From Paracoccaceae bacterium (GTDB taxonomy: Bacteria > Pseudomonadota > Alphaproteobacteria > Rhodobacterales > Rhodobacteraceae), in assembly GCA_002708925.1 (NCBI GenBank), contig PAPN01000014.1, forward strand, positions 182,023-246,022: 64,000 nt of DNA, written 5' to 3'. The notes below the pieces were generated by a model that worked only from the letters and a program-made list of their open reading frames with translations, searched no databases and was not told the origin of the DNA. How positions within the stretch are numbered: position 1 is the stretch's first letter; each line of letters opens with the position of its first letter. Positions 9,145-18,097 of the stretch are shown here, in pieces. A program made the position numbers and the translations under genes.

Positions 9145-9975
9145 TTAGCGCCCCCGAATCCAGTCCGCGCCATCACGGTCCGGGGTCAGTTTCACGCAAA
9201 GCGCGACCCCTGCATATACCACAAACCCTAAGGGATGGCGTAACATTAACCCAAGAAGCATCGGGATAGACATGCGCGGTTTGGTATCGTTCGCCAGCAA
9301 ATCCGGATAAAGCGCGCCAACCTGATCCACGCCGATATTCTGCCGTCGCCGCACTTTGATCAGGTTCGAGAACCCCTCGACAATCGGCCAGTCATAGCCG
9401 GCACGCGTCTTCACCCGCTCGGACGGGGCAAAGCTGAGCCGTACAAAGGTATCGTCCGAGATGATGTCGGGAAAATCCCCCCACCGTTTGCGCCCGGCCG
9501 CGTTCACTGCGAACACACCGCATCCGGGCACATCCTGAGCAAAGAACGGCACCCGCGCATAGATCTGACGATAGGCGCGGCTGACCCAGGTTTCGGGCTG
9601 CGCGATCCGCACCGAACCGCTGGCATAGCGCGGTTGGTCACCGTCCAGCACCCGCCCGATTTGGCCGATCAGCGCAGGGTCCACCACCACGTCCGCATCC
9701 AGATAAATCCGCTTGTCCCCCTGGGCGATGTCATCCGCGCGGTTCATCGCGTTCATTTTCCCACCCTCGGCCAGGTCCAGCACGGCCAGGGCCCAGCCTC
9801 GGGCCTTTAGCGCCGTCTGTCTACCCTGCGCCGCCTGCACCGTCCGGTCTTGGCAGGCATTGGCGGCGACGATCACCTCGACCGGCTCGGGCGTCGCATC
9901 AGAGCGGGCCAGGGCATCCAGGCACCGGCCGATCATCTGCTCTTCGTTATTCGCAGGGATGATGATGCTGATCAT
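9145..9975 (-). CDS. Glycosyltransferase family 2 (EPS locus 1)
   Basis: A 276-residue GT-A glycosyltransferase. It begins MISIIIPANNEEQMIGRCL, the GT2 nucleotide-binding start. YLDADVVVDP near residue 91 is the DxD metal site, and DIISDDTFVRLSF near residue 170 supplies the acidic catalytic-base motif. The C-terminal 50 residues include a hydrophobic stretch (MLLGLMLRHPLGFVVYAGVAL) that could tether the enzyme to the membrane. It should add one sugar to a lipid-linked repeat unit on the cytoplasmic side. It lies upstream of the flippase on the same strand and is divergent from a GT4 gene across a 112-base gap that must hold both promoters. Donor and acceptor are unknown. Confidence 0.85.
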   Translation of the reverse strand: MISIIIPANNEEQMIGRCLDALARSDATPEPVEVIVAANACQDRTVQAAQGRQTALKARGWALAVLDLAEGGKMNAMNRADDIAQGDKRIYLDADVVVDPALIGQIGRVLDGDQPRYASGSVRIAQPETWVSRAYRQIYARVPFFAQDVPGCGVFAVNAAGRKRWGDFPDIISDDTFVRLSFAPSERVKTRAGYDWPIVEGFSNLIKVRRRQNIGVDQVGALYPDLLANDTKPRMSIPMLLGLMLRHPLGFVVYAGVALCVKLTPDRDGADWIRGR

Positions 9976-10087
9976 GTAAAGGCTCTGCTCTTTCTTGCCG
10001 GGGCACAGAAATATCGGTGGTTTATGTTTTTAATTGGGCCGGAACGCGGTTTATGTTGCAAGTGCGAATAACACCGGGATCCCGTCC

Positions 10088-11281
10088 ATGCCGCGTAAAC
10101 TTGCGTATCTTGTGCCCCAGTTTCCGGGTCAGACCCACATCTTTTTCTGGCGCGAGATTCAGCATCTGGAAAAGATGGGCATCGAGGTGCATCTGTTCTC
10201 GACCCTGCCGCCGCCGCCGGGGTTGATCTCGCATAGCTGGTCGGATGAGGCGATGGCACGGACGACCTATCTGGGCTCGCGCTCGGTGTTGGATTTGATG
10301 CGGTCGCTGCCCCGCCTGCCCTTGGCCGAGCTGATCCATGAGGTGCGACGCGATGGCCGCGCCGTGGCCAAGGATGCGCTGATCTGCATTCCCGCAGCGC
10401 AGCGGCTGGTGCGCGAATGTCAGGCGCGCGGGATCACGCATATTCACGCGCATTCGTGCGGGCGCGCGGCGATGATTGCGGCTTTGGCCAATCGGTTTGG
10501 CGGGCAGGAGTATTCGGTTACGCTGCATGGCCCTATGCAGGATTACGGCCCCGGACAGCATTTCAAATGGCGCCGCGCGCGGTTTGCGACGATCATCACG
10601 CAGAAGATCTATGGCGAAACGCAGGCAGAGCTGGGCGCTGATTTTCCGGCCCGCGTCACCGTTCGGGGCATGGGGGTGGATACTGATGTTCTGCGGCGGG
10701 ATGCGCCTTATCAGCCGCCCAGCGAGGGACAGCCCTTGCGAATTTTCACCTGCGCGCGGCTGCATTTCGTCAAAGGCCATCAGGATTTGATGGATGCGAT
10801 CGGGTTGCTGGTGGAGCGGGGTCAGAACGTCCGGCTGGACATCGCAGGCGAGGATGACGATGGCGGCTCGGGGTATCGTCATGTGCTGGAGCAAAAAATC
10901 CGGGCTTTGAACCTGTCAGCGCATGTGACGCTTTTGGGGGCGATTGATGCGGATGAGGTCAAGCGCCGCCTGTGCGACGCGCATCTCTTTGTTTTGGCCA
11001 GCTGGGCCGAGCCTTTGGGAGTTGCCTATATGGAAGCCATGAGCTGCGCGACCCCCACAATCGGCACCGATGCCGGCGGCGTGCCCGAGCTGATACAGAA
11101 CGGGCGCGACGGGATTTTGGTGCCTCCCAAAGACCCGCAGGCCATGGCCGATGCCATTGCGCGTCTGGTGGGCGATCCGGATTTGCTGACGCAGCTTAGC
11201 GCGGCCGGGCGCCAGACCATCGAGCAGCGCTTTGCCGCGCGGCTGGGGGCGGAAACGCTGGTTTCGGAAATCTGGCCCTAA
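10088..11281 (+). CDS. Glycosyltransferase family 4 (EPS locus 1)
   Basis: A 397-residue GT-B glycosyltransferase starting at the ATG at 10088 (MPRKLAYLVPQFPGQTHIFF); a TTG 54 bases earlier is in frame but adds unlike sequence. The C-terminal half carries the GT4 donor site: TCARLHFVKGHQDLMDAI, then FVLASWAEPLGVAYMEAMSCATP with the EX7E pattern, and a TDAGGVPELIQNGRDGILV segment. The QFPGQTHIFFWREI start is shared with WcaL/AmsK-like exopolysaccharide glycosyltransferases. It is transcribed divergently from the GT2 gene at 9145-9975, and its stop lies 3 bases from the convergent stop of the large secreted enzyme gene. It probably adds a late sugar in the repeat unit. Confidence 0.9.
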   Translation: MPRKLAYLVPQFPGQTHIFFWREIQHLEKMGIEVHLFSTLPPPPGLISHSWSDEAMARTTYLGSRSVLDLMRSLPRLPLAELIHEVRRDGRAVAKDALICIPAAQRLVRECQARGITHIHAHSCGRAAMIAALANRFGGQEYSVTLHGPMQDYGPGQHFKWRRARFATIITQKIYGETQAELGADFPARVTVRGMGVDTDVLRRDAPYQPPSEGQPLRIFTCARLHFVKGHQDLMDAIGLLVERGQNVRLDIAGEDDDGGSGYRHVLEQKIRALNLSAHVTLLGAIDADEVKRRLCDAHLFVLASWAEPLGVAYMEAMSCATPTIGTDAGGVPELIQNGRDGILVPPKDPQAMADAIARLVGDPDLLTQLSAAGRQTIEQRFAARLGAETLVSEIWP

Positions 11282-11284
11282 GGG

Positions 11285-14038
11285 TCAGAAGGCCAGTTCC
11301 AGCCGGGTGCCGGGTTCGGATTCGAATTCCAGGGCTTCGATATCGCGCAGGGCGATTTCTCCGTCCGGGCCGACGGCCAGCCAGGTGTCCCCCCACAGCG
11401 CCAGCGCGTAATCGTCTGAAATACCGGGTAAAACGGCGGTATCCGTGCCTGTGCCCCCGTGGATAATATCCGGCCCGCCGCTCGAGACGATCCGATCATC
11501 CCCGCCCTGGCCCATCAGAATATCCATCCAGCGGGTGCCGATCAGCTCTTGGTTGCTGGCGTCGCCGGGCAGGAACACACCATCGTCAAACGCGTCCTTT
11601 GGCCGGGTTTCCCAATCCGAAGGGCCGCTGCGATTATGAGCCATCAGCGCATCCCATCGGGGCGATTTATCCGCCAGATGCCGTTTGGCCCCCCAGCTGC
11701 CCCATTTCGAGGGCTTGGCCACATCCACAAACCCGTTGAACAACACACCGCCTGATGCCTGCCAACCGTTCAGCAGCAGCTGATATAACCCGCCGATTTC
11801 GGGCGCATAATTATACGCGGTCAGGATGCGCGTCAGGTCTTCGTTATCGACCCATTCATTCAGCCCCACCAGATGAGTGCCGCCTTCGTACATGATCAGG
11901 CGCAGGCCATACCGCTGGGCGGTTTTGGCGTGATAGGGAAATACCTCTTCGGTCAGGTTTTTCAGCGGGCCATCGCGCAGATAGGCGGTCAGTTTTTCCG
12001 TCAGAATGCCCTGCGTGTCCCAGCGCAGCAGGCGCGCGGGCATTTCCGTGTCATCCCCGTCCAGGCCGAAATAGCCGGTCACGGCATAGGCATCAAAGCT
12101 GTCGGCGGGGCGCGGCAGCCCCTCGGCTACGGCCAGAGGCGCGTCCAGAAGGGCCGATTCCAGCCCCGGCCAGCCGGTATGCACGCCCGCCACGCGGGTC
12201 AGCCGTTCGGTGCCACCAAACACGCGGGTCCAGATGTCCATCACCTGCGCCGCGCGCATCCCTGTCCATTGCATCCAGGCATCGCCCTCGGCCCCGTCCC
12301 AGCGGGTTTTGGCCTGCTCGATCGCCCAGCGGGTCTGTGAGAACAGGAAATTCCACATCTCATTCGAATATTCCACATAGGCCTTGCGGCGCGGGTCCAG
12401 ATGATCGCGCACATAAGTGGCGAACGCCTCGATATAGGCGTCATCGGCGGCATGAGGCATGTTGAACCACGGATCCGCGCCGATCTGATTGGCCAGTTGC
12501 ACCATCACCTCGACGGGGACGCCGCGGCGGCCATAGGTGTAATCTTGTGGGACGGGACGGTTCTGCCAATCGCTGACGAAAGAGCCATTGGTAATCATCC
12601 AATCCATGAAACGGATGACGCGCAGGTCTCGGATCAGTTCGACCCACAGAGGGTTAAACGTCACCCCCATATCGTACAGATCCGCGTGATCCTGATGCAC
12701 GATGGCGATGTTGCGGATGTGATCGTTCGGATCGGTGGCCAGAATGGACACGGCAACGGGGCCTTCGCCCGGTTCAAAGGTAAAACTGACCTGGCCGGGC
12801 TCATACCGGGCATTGCGGGCGCGGCCGCCAACGCGCAGGGTGCCGGTGCCCTCGTAGGTCAGCCGATAGCGGCCGGTGAAATACTGCGCCTCGCGGGGCA
12901 GATCCGTCAGCAGATAGCTTTCCAGCTTGTCCACACCTTCGGGCAGTTCCATTGGCCAGCCGTGTTCGTCCAGATACAGTTCTTCCTCCAGCTGGGTGGC
13001 CTCGAAGCCGCCGAATTGACCGTTCACATGGCCTAGCCAGGGGCGCGCGGTCTTCATCACGTTCAAAAAAGGGTACTGAGTCGCCCAGTCGTGAATCCCG
13101 TCCAGCCCCATCGCCAGGGCAGGCTGAGCAGAGGTCGGCACCGGGGCCACGCTGTTCAGCGCGGCGCGTTTGGTGCCCGTGGCCTGCGCGACCAGCGCCG
13201 AGATTTCCGCATAATTCGCTCGCACCAGCGGATGGATCGAGGACGGCAACACCAAAGCCGCAGGAGGCGCCACATCATAAAGCACCGCATAGGTCACCAT
13301 TGCCGCCAGAAAATAGGTGGTGGGCGTGCCATGCGGGGCGTCATCCAGATAGAGATCGGTGCCCTCCAGCTTTTTCAGCTCGGGCAGGGCATAGATTTGC
13401 GCCAATACGCTGGCCACCGGGATCAGCTCTGGCGGGTTGGAGGGGTAAATCTGCCCCAAAGCCTGCACATAATCCACGTACCAATCATGATACTCCCCGC
13501 CGTTGGCGCGGTGATATTTGCGCAATTGCCGGGCCGAGGGCGGATAGCGCCCGATCACCACACCCATATCGGCCCAGCCCTCGTAGACGAACAGGCGCGT
13601 CTGGGGCCCAGCCAGATCAAAGGCCATCTGCGCGGCCTTATTGGCGGTCAGCCCATTGGGATTGTTTTCGTCAAAGGATTCATCGGGGCGCAGGTATTGG
13701 ATGAAGTTCGTCGGCGTCAGGATCATCGCGTCATAGGCTGACACATCCCCGCGCCAGGCGGATTTCACGCCCTTCACGCTCCATTCAGCCTGGGGGGGCA
13801 GTTTACCCATGATGTCCTGAAGGAACACCCAGGTGCCATCGGCGCGCAGCTCTTTGCCGGCGGCCCTGGCGATATAGTTCAGCCAATACACCGCCGAGGT
13901 CTCATGCGTGTCGCTGGGGTGTTCAACCAGGCTGTTGCCAAAGAAATAGGCGGTGACTTGGCTGCGTTCGGTCGCTTGGACGGGGGGGCTGACCAGCAGC
14001 GACAGACAGGCCGCCAGCCAGAACTTGGCAAATCGCAT
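11285..14038 (-). CDS. Large secreted SGNH-like / glycosidase-like protein with RTX-type repeats
   Basis: A 917-residue protein I recognise only in parts. Residues 1-22 look like a Sec signal peptide (cleavage after VQA). An N-terminal SGNH-hydrolase-like domain follows: GNS with Ser36 as possible nucleophile, and the block-V motif DAPH (Asp233-His236). A glycoside-hydrolase-like region (about 500-770) has EYSNEMWN, with Glu560 placed like a clan GH-A acid/base, and MYEGG, with Glu718 placed like the nucleophile. About three nonapeptides of RTX form (GGDDRIV, GGPDIIH, GGTGTDT; about 843-870) suggest calcium binding. A Sec signal together with RTX repeats is unusual, because RTX proteins normally use type I secretion. 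It sits inside the EPS locus, 18 bases after the polymerase-like gene on the same strand, so it may trim or de-acylate the polymer. It is probably annotated simply as a calcium-binding protein elsewhere. Confidence 0.7.
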   Translation of the reverse strand: MRFAKFWLAACLSLLVSPPVQATERSQVTAYFFGNSLVEHPSDTHETSAVYWLNYIARAAGKELRADGTWVFLQDIMGKLPPQAEWSVKGVKSAWRGDVSAYDAMILTPTNFIQYLRPDESFDENNPNGLTANKAAQMAFDLAGPQTRLFVYEGWADMGVVIGRYPPSARQLRKYHRANGGEYHDWYVDYVQALGQIYPSNPPELIPVASVLAQIYALPELKKLEGTDLYLDDAPHGTPTTYFLAAMVTYAVLYDVAPPAALVLPSSIHPLVRANYAEISALVAQATGTKRAALNSVAPVPTSAQPALAMGLDGIHDWATQYPFLNVMKTARPWLGHVNGQFGGFEATQLEEELYLDEHGWPMELPEGVDKLESYLLTDLPREAQYFTGRYRLTYEGTGTLRVGGRARNARYEPGQVSFTFEPGEGPVAVSILATDPNDHIRNIAIVHQDHADLYDMGVTFNPLWVELIRDLRVIRFMDWMITNGSFVSDWQNRPVPQDYTYGRRGVPVEVMVQLANQIGADPWFNMPHAADDAYIEAFATYVRDHLDPRRKAYVEYSNEMWNFLFSQTRWAIEQAKTRWDGAEGDAWMQWTGMRAAQVMDIWTRVFGGTERLTRVAGVHTGWPGLESALLDAPLAVAEGLPRPADSFDAYAVTGYFGLDGDDTEMPARLLRWDTQGILTEKLTAYLRDGPLKNLTEEVFPYHAKTAQRYGLRLIMYEGGTHLVGLNEWVDNEDLTRILTAYNYAPEIGGLYQLLLNGWQASGGVLFNGFVDVAKPSKWGSWGAKRHLADKSPRWDALMAHNRSGPSDWETRPKDAFDDGVFLPGDASNQELIGTRWMDILMGQGGDDRIVSSGGPDIIHGGTGTDTAVLPGISDDYALALWGDTWLAVGPDGEIALRDIEALEFESEPGTRLELAF

Positions 14039-14056
14039 GAGCTTGGGGTTCCCTCT

Positions 14057-15439
14057 TTACATCACACTTTTCAATTTCATCTTCGATGAACGGACATAGA
14101 TGTCATCCCGCTCAGCATAGCCCAAAAGAGCGCCCACCCACAGCCAGGTCAGCGGCGTTAGCGTCGCATTGGGCAACAGATCGAACACATTCAGGGCTAA
14201 AAACAGGGCCATGCCCGTTACATAGGGCGAAGCATGTTCCAGCACCGAGCCGCGCAGCTTGTGCCATAACAGGAAGATCGGCCACAAAAGCAGCCCGAAC
14301 ATCGCCAGCCATCCGGCCCAGCCAAAGACGCCCAGAATGATCACCCAGTAACCGTCGGCTACGGTTTCAGGCGTGCCGGTTGCCGGATTCAGCACCAGAT
14401 TGCGCCCCCAGCTGCCCCACCCGAACAGGGGCTTATCCAGGGCGCGTTCCAGCAGGACGTTTTCGTTTTCCAGCCGGTAGCGCAGCGATCCGGCGCGATC
14501 CTCGCTGATTTTCTCGGCCTGTTCCAGAAGTTGGCGCTCGGGCACCAGATTGGCGCTTTTGAGCATGGGGTAGCTTAGCGTCAGAATTGCCAGACACATT
14601 GCGGTCAGCAACTGCATCCGGCGCGGCAGGAACAACAGCAGCGGCAGCAGAAGGATCGCATACATCAGGGACGCCAGGGATTTGCACAGCACCAGAACGC
14701 CGAACAGATACGCAGCCGCGACCATGGCGTAGGTTTTGGTGCGCCCGGTTTCGCCGCGCAGCAGGATTACCGCAGACACCATCGTTCCCATGATGAAAAA
14801 CGCAGCCCACAGCCCGTGATACAGGAACACGATGGGACGGAATCCGCCCTCGCGGATCATTTGTTCAAAGCTGTGCTGGAAAAACCCATAGACCCAGATG
14901 TTGATCTGCGGGCTTAGCCGGACTTCAAGCAGCATCGGAATCGAATAGATCAGCCCGGCCGCGACAAAAGCGATCAGCAGATCGCGCTGGTCCTTGGAGG
15001 TTTTCAGCAGGCTGCGCGCCAGCAAAAAGGGCGCGATGATGGACATCTGGCGGAACATGGTGGACACCATGTCCTTGATCCCCATGCCCGGCAGACCGAT
15101 CCGCCCGAAGAAGACGGGTTCCAGATTGGTGATGGTCGTGCCCAGAGGGCTGATGACGAACAGCACCAGAAACACCCGCGCCACGCGGCTGTCGGGCAGC
15201 AATTGGATGCGGTCCCGGTACAGCGCCAGACACAGGATCAGAACCGTCAGATTCGGCAGAGATTCCTTGTTCAGCGGCGGCAACAGAGGCGGGTCAAACG
15301 CCGTCGGCTGCGGTGGCAGGAACAGATAGGCCCCCAACAGGCTGACAATCAGCGCGCGGCCAGGGGGCATCGACCGGAAAATCACCAGGCAGATCAGTGG
15401 CGACAGGGCCAGTACCAGAAATGCGAAACTGTTTGGCAT
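14057..15439 (-). CDS. Polysaccharide polymerase / O-antigen-ligase-like membrane protein (EPS locus 1)
   Basis: A 460-residue integral membrane protein with about ten to twelve hydrophobic segments. The start is the ATG at 15437-15439 with AGGA upstream; a TTG one codon earlier is in frame. A long non-helical stretch near residues 285-350 (ERQLLEQAEKISEDRAGSLRY, then a tryptophan/glycine-rich FGWGSWGRN motif) fits the large periplasmic loop of Wzy polymerases and O-antigen ligases. The FGWGSWG segment resembles the WxxW/GxG region often found before the last helices. In a Wzx/Wzy pathway it would join flipped repeat units in the periplasm. It lies 18 bases upstream of the secreted enzyme gene and divergent from a GT4 gene. 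Polymerase versus ligase cannot be decided from sequence alone. Confidence 0.75.
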   Translation of the reverse strand: MPNSFAFLVLALSPLICLVIFRSMPPGRALIVSLLGAYLFLPPQPTAFDPPLLPPLNKESLPNLTVLILCLALYRDRIQLLPDSRVARVFLVLFVISPLGTTITNLEPVFFGRIGLPGMGIKDMVSTMFRQMSIIAPFLLARSLLKTSKDQRDLLIAFVAAGLIYSIPMLLEVRLSPQINIWVYGFFQHSFEQMIREGGFRPIVFLYHGLWAAFFIMGTMVSAVILLRGETGRTKTYAMVAAAYLFGVLVLCKSLASLMYAILLLPLLLFLPRRMQLLTAMCLAILTLSYPMLKSANLVPERQLLEQAEKISEDRAGSLRYRLENENVLLERALDKPLFGWGSWGRNLVLNPATGTPETVADGYWVIILGVFGWAGWLAMFGLLLWPIFLLWHKLRGSVLEHASPYVTGMALFLALNVFDLLPNATLTPLTWLWVGALLGYAERDDIYVRSSKMKLKSVM

Positions 15440-15530
15440 CAATCCTATGCGCGGGCCGGATTGTGGCGCCGCATCTGCTCGGGGTTCTTGTTGTTTCTAT
15501 CCTGTTTAGCAAAGTGGTACGGCAAAATAA

Positions 15531-15560
15531 TGGCCTAAATGCCTCGTGTTGGCTAAACTG
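15531..15560 (+). promoter_or_regulatory. TGGCC-N-R-A-N-TG motif, copy B, with a second near-copy
   Basis: TGGCCTAAATG at 15531-15541 matches the motif also seen at 7718 and 18060. A near-copy, TGGCTAAACTG, starts 19 bases later (15550-15560). Both lie in the 182-base divergent gap between the polymerase-like gene (minus) and the GT4 gene (plus), where promoters for both must be. A regulatory role is inference from position and repetition. Confidence 0.35.
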
Positions 15561-15621
15561 TGAACGCAATTAAGTGACATCTCGTATTTTAACGCTGACC
15601 TAAGGGAAATTTGACCCTCTT

Positions 15622-16818
15622 ATGCCTGTTTCCGATCCGCAGAAACCCACGCTCAAGGTTGCCTATCTGTGCGACTCGACCCCGCTGGACCCGTGGCCCT
15701 ATTCGGGGGGCAATACGCGGATATACAACGCCCTGAAAGAGGAACTGCCCAATATCGGCATTCTCAGCCAGTCCTGGGGACTGATCGAGCCGCTGCGCCG
15801 TCTGTTGCTGAAGCTGCCCTTTGGTGTGCAACTACGGGCCAGATGGCGGCTGCATCTGCTGTTTGCCGGGATTATCCGTCGCCAGGTCGAAAAAGAGCTG
15901 CGCCAGGGGGGCTATGACGTTCTGTTCTGTGCCTACAGTTTTCATTCGCTGTTTCGCGTGCGCGTGCCCAAAGGGGTAACGGTGGTCTATACGTCGGATG
16001 CGACGCCGACGGCCTATAAGAACTCGGTTGTCGGGCAGGCGTTCCAGTCCTGGTTTGCCCTGTCGCGCCGTCTGGACCCGCTGATCCTAAAGGCCGAGCG
16101 CCGCACGTTTCAGGGGGCTGACCTGTTGCTTTGGCCGTCGCGCTGGCTGAAAGAGTCCGCTGATCCGCTGTATGATCTGGACCCCGCGAAATCTATCGTC
16201 GTGCCCTGGGGCGCGAATATTCCGGCGCCGGAATTGTCTGGCCCTGCGCTGGCGCTGTCTGCCGGTGCTCCGGTTGATTTTCTGTTCGTTGGCCGGGATT
16301 GGTGGGCCAAGGGTGGGGCGCTGACGGCTGAAACGATCCACGCCTTGCGGGCCGCCGGTATTGAGGCGCGGTTGACGGTGGTCGGCTGCGTGCCTCCGGA
16401 TCTGAACCTGCCCGCATCCGCGCTGACCGTTTATCCGTCTTTGAACAAAACTCTGCCGGATGAGCTGGCCCTGTTCCAATCGCTGTATGAGCAGGCGCAT
16501 TTCATGATGATGCCCTCGTTCGAATCCTATGGCTTTGCCTTCTGCGAGGCGTCGGCCTTTGGGTTGCCCTCGCTATGCCTGAACGCAGGCGGCGTGCCGA
16601 TCGAGGACGGGGTGAATGGCCATGCCCTGCCATTAGAGGCCAGCCCGCAGGACTATGTTGCGCTTGTGCAGGGCTACCTGAATACGCCCGCGCGCTATGC
16701 GGCTTTGCGTCAAAGCACCCGCGCGCTCTATGAGGAAAAACTGAATTGGTCCGCCTGGGCGCAAACCACGGCGGACCTGATTGTCAAAGATGCCGCACAG
16801 CGCGCCCGCGCGGCTTAG
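15622..16818 (+). CDS. Glycosyltransferase family 4 (EPS locus 1)
   Basis: A 398-residue GT-B glycosyltransferase. The N-terminal half binds the acceptor (KVAYLCDSTPLDPWPYSGG). The C-terminal half has the GT4 donor signature: VDFLFVGRDWWAKGGALTAE near residue 215, and MMPSFESYGFAFCEASAFGLP near residue 295, where the two glutamates of the EX7E motif sit. The ATG at 15622 lies about 12 bases after AAGGGAAA. Its stop overlaps the convergent stop of the phosphoglycosyl transferase gene by 4 bases, so no terminator separates them. It should extend the lipid-linked repeat unit in the cytoplasm; sugar specificity is not readable. Confidence 0.87.
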   Translation: MPVSDPQKPTLKVAYLCDSTPLDPWPYSGGNTRIYNALKEELPNIGILSQSWGLIEPLRRLLLKLPFGVQLRARWRLHLLFAGIIRRQVEKELRQGGYDVLFCAYSFHSLFRVRVPKGVTVVYTSDATPTAYKNSVVGQAFQSWFALSRRLDPLILKAERRTFQGADLLLWPSRWLKESADPLYDLDPAKSIVVPWGANIPAPELSGPALALSAGAPVDFLFVGRDWWAKGGALTAETIHALRAAGIEARLTVVGCVPPDLNLPASALTVYPSLNKTLPDELALFQSLYEQAHFMMMPSFESYGFAFCEASAFGLPSLCLNAGGVPIEDGVNGHALPLEASPQDYVALVQGYLNTPARYAALRQSTRALYEEKLNWSAWAQTTADLIVKDAAQRARAA

Positions 16819-17510
16819 TGCCCGGTGGCTTTGAAAACTACGGCAAAGGTCCGCAGGATCGTTTTGACATCGGTGCGCAGCGACATCTGGGCGAAATAGT
16901 CTGCGTCATAGTCGGCGCGCTGACGAAAGCTGGTCTCGTTCCGCTCTGATGTCTGCCAGAACCCGGTGATGCCCGGACGCATGGCGTAATACTCGGTCCC
17001 CGGATAGATCACGCGCTGGCTGCACATGATGGGGCGGGGCCCGACCAAAGACATTTCCCCGGTGGCGACGTTCAGCAGCTGCGGCAGCTCATCCAGAGAC
17101 GTGGCCCGGATGATCCGGCCGAATTTGGTGATGCGTGGGTCGTTTTTCAGTTTCTGGTCACGATCCCATTCGGCCTTGGCCTCGGGGTTGGTGGCCAGAT
17201 AGTCGGCCAGCACATCGTCCGCGTTCGGGACCATGCTGCGCAATTTCCACATACGGAAGCTGCGGCCATTCAGGCCAACCCGGTTTTGCGAATAGAAGGG
17301 GGATTTGCCGTCCAGCATCACGATCAGAGCCAGAACCAGCGTAACCAGCACAACAGGAACGGCAGCCATCGCGACGATTGTCAGATCCAGCGCGCGTTTG
17401 CCGTAGGACCGATACGCGCCATGGCCGGTTTGTGTGCGTGGCTTGGCGGCGATGGGCGACGGAAGAACCGGACGGGCCAGTTCAAAGGCTGTATCAGCTT
17501 GGATATTCAC
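16815..17510 (-). CDS. Undecaprenyl-phosphate sugar-1-phosphate transferase (monotopic PGT, ExoY/WbaP-like), first of two
   Basis: A 231-residue enzyme of the bacterial sugar transferase family, which starts repeat-unit synthesis by moving a sugar-1-phosphate from a nucleotide sugar to undecaprenyl phosphate. I chose the GTG at 17508-17510 because AGGGGAG lies just upstream; the open frame continues to 17603, but the added residues look non-coding. The single re-entrant helix ([20 protein letters not shown]) is near residue 45. The catalytic core follows: [19 protein letters not shown], then [13 protein letters not shown] and [10 protein letters not shown]. Its 5' leader faces the long 860-base gap with two inverted repeats and two copies of the TGGCC motif. 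A second PGT of the same family is at 21025-21684. Confidence 0.9.
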   Translation of the reverse strand: MNIQADTAFELARPVLPSPIAAKPRTQTGHGAYRSYGKRALDLTIVAMAAVPVVLVTLVLALIVMLDGKSPFYSQNRVGLNGRSFRMWKLRSMVPNADDVLADYLATNPEAKAEWDRDQKLKNDPRITKFGRIIRATSLDELPQLLNVATGEMSLVGPRPIMCSQRVIYPGTEYYAMRPGITGFWQTSERNETSFRQRADYDADYFAQMSLRTDVKTILRTFAVVFKATGH

Positions 17511-17573
17511 AGGATAACTCCCCTGATGTCTCTTCACTCGTGACGTCGGTTGCCCGACAAAAATCCACCCGAT

Positions 17574-17593
17574 CCACCGGACAGGTCCGGTGG
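17574..17593. repeat. Perfect inverted repeat CCACCGGA / TCCGGTGG
   Basis: Two 8-base arms (17574-17581 and 17586-17593) flank a 4-base loop, in the leader of the phosphoglycosyl transferase gene about 65 bases before its start. It could be an operator or a leader hairpin. No T-run follows, so it is not a standard terminator. Confidence 0.5.
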
Positions 17594-18059
17594 CTACAGC
17601 CATTCGGTTTCGGTAAATTCACAAGCGCGGCAGAAGCGCCTGCAAAATTTGTGATGTCGGTCCGTTGTGAACCGCGCTCCACCTGATCTCGGTACCCATC
17701 CGATTTCCTGTGGCGTTTAAGAGAGTTTTTGCGCTCTCTTGTGTCTATTTTTACGAAATTCCGGATTCAAACGTCAATTGACCTGACGAAAATGCAACTG
17801 AGGCACGATGGGGCAAACCACCCGAATTCGCCGTTTCACGCGTCTTCAAATCGCCCCAGAGGAGACTACACAGAGAAGGCGGGCAACGTGCACTTTTGGG
17901 TAGAGCCGGGCCAGCGCGACCAAATGAGTCAGCAAAGAAATTGTTGTGAATTTGGGAACAAATCCGAAAAATAGAATGGAAGGGGCACAGATAGCGCAAC
18001 AATCCTGCCCTAATTCGCCAAATTTTTTACTTAATCCACGAAGATAATTTAAGACAAAT

Positions 18060-18097
18060 TGGCCGAAATGGTGGCGGCTCGTGCGTCACTTAGGCCA
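18060..18097. promoter_or_regulatory. Facing pair of TGGCC-N-R-A-N-TG motifs (copies C and D)
   Basis: TGGCCGAAATG at 18060-18070 faces the reverse complement of TGGCCTAAGTG at 18087-18097, making an imperfect inverted repeat with arms like ATTGGCC and GGCCAAAT. It lies about 275 bases upstream of the MarR start. The same motif occurs singly at 7718 and 15531. An inverted pair is what a dimeric regulator would need; the link to the adjacent MarR protein is a hypothesis. Confidence 0.4.

Noticed and set aside
11285-14038. Classic RTX toxin
   Set aside because: Only about three nonapeptide repeats, a Sec signal peptide and enzyme-like domains; no haemolysin-type acylation or pore region was seen.
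17729-18002. Short open frames in the PGT/MarR gap
   Set aside because: Frames on both strands overlap each other, lack start signals and do not look like protein sequence.
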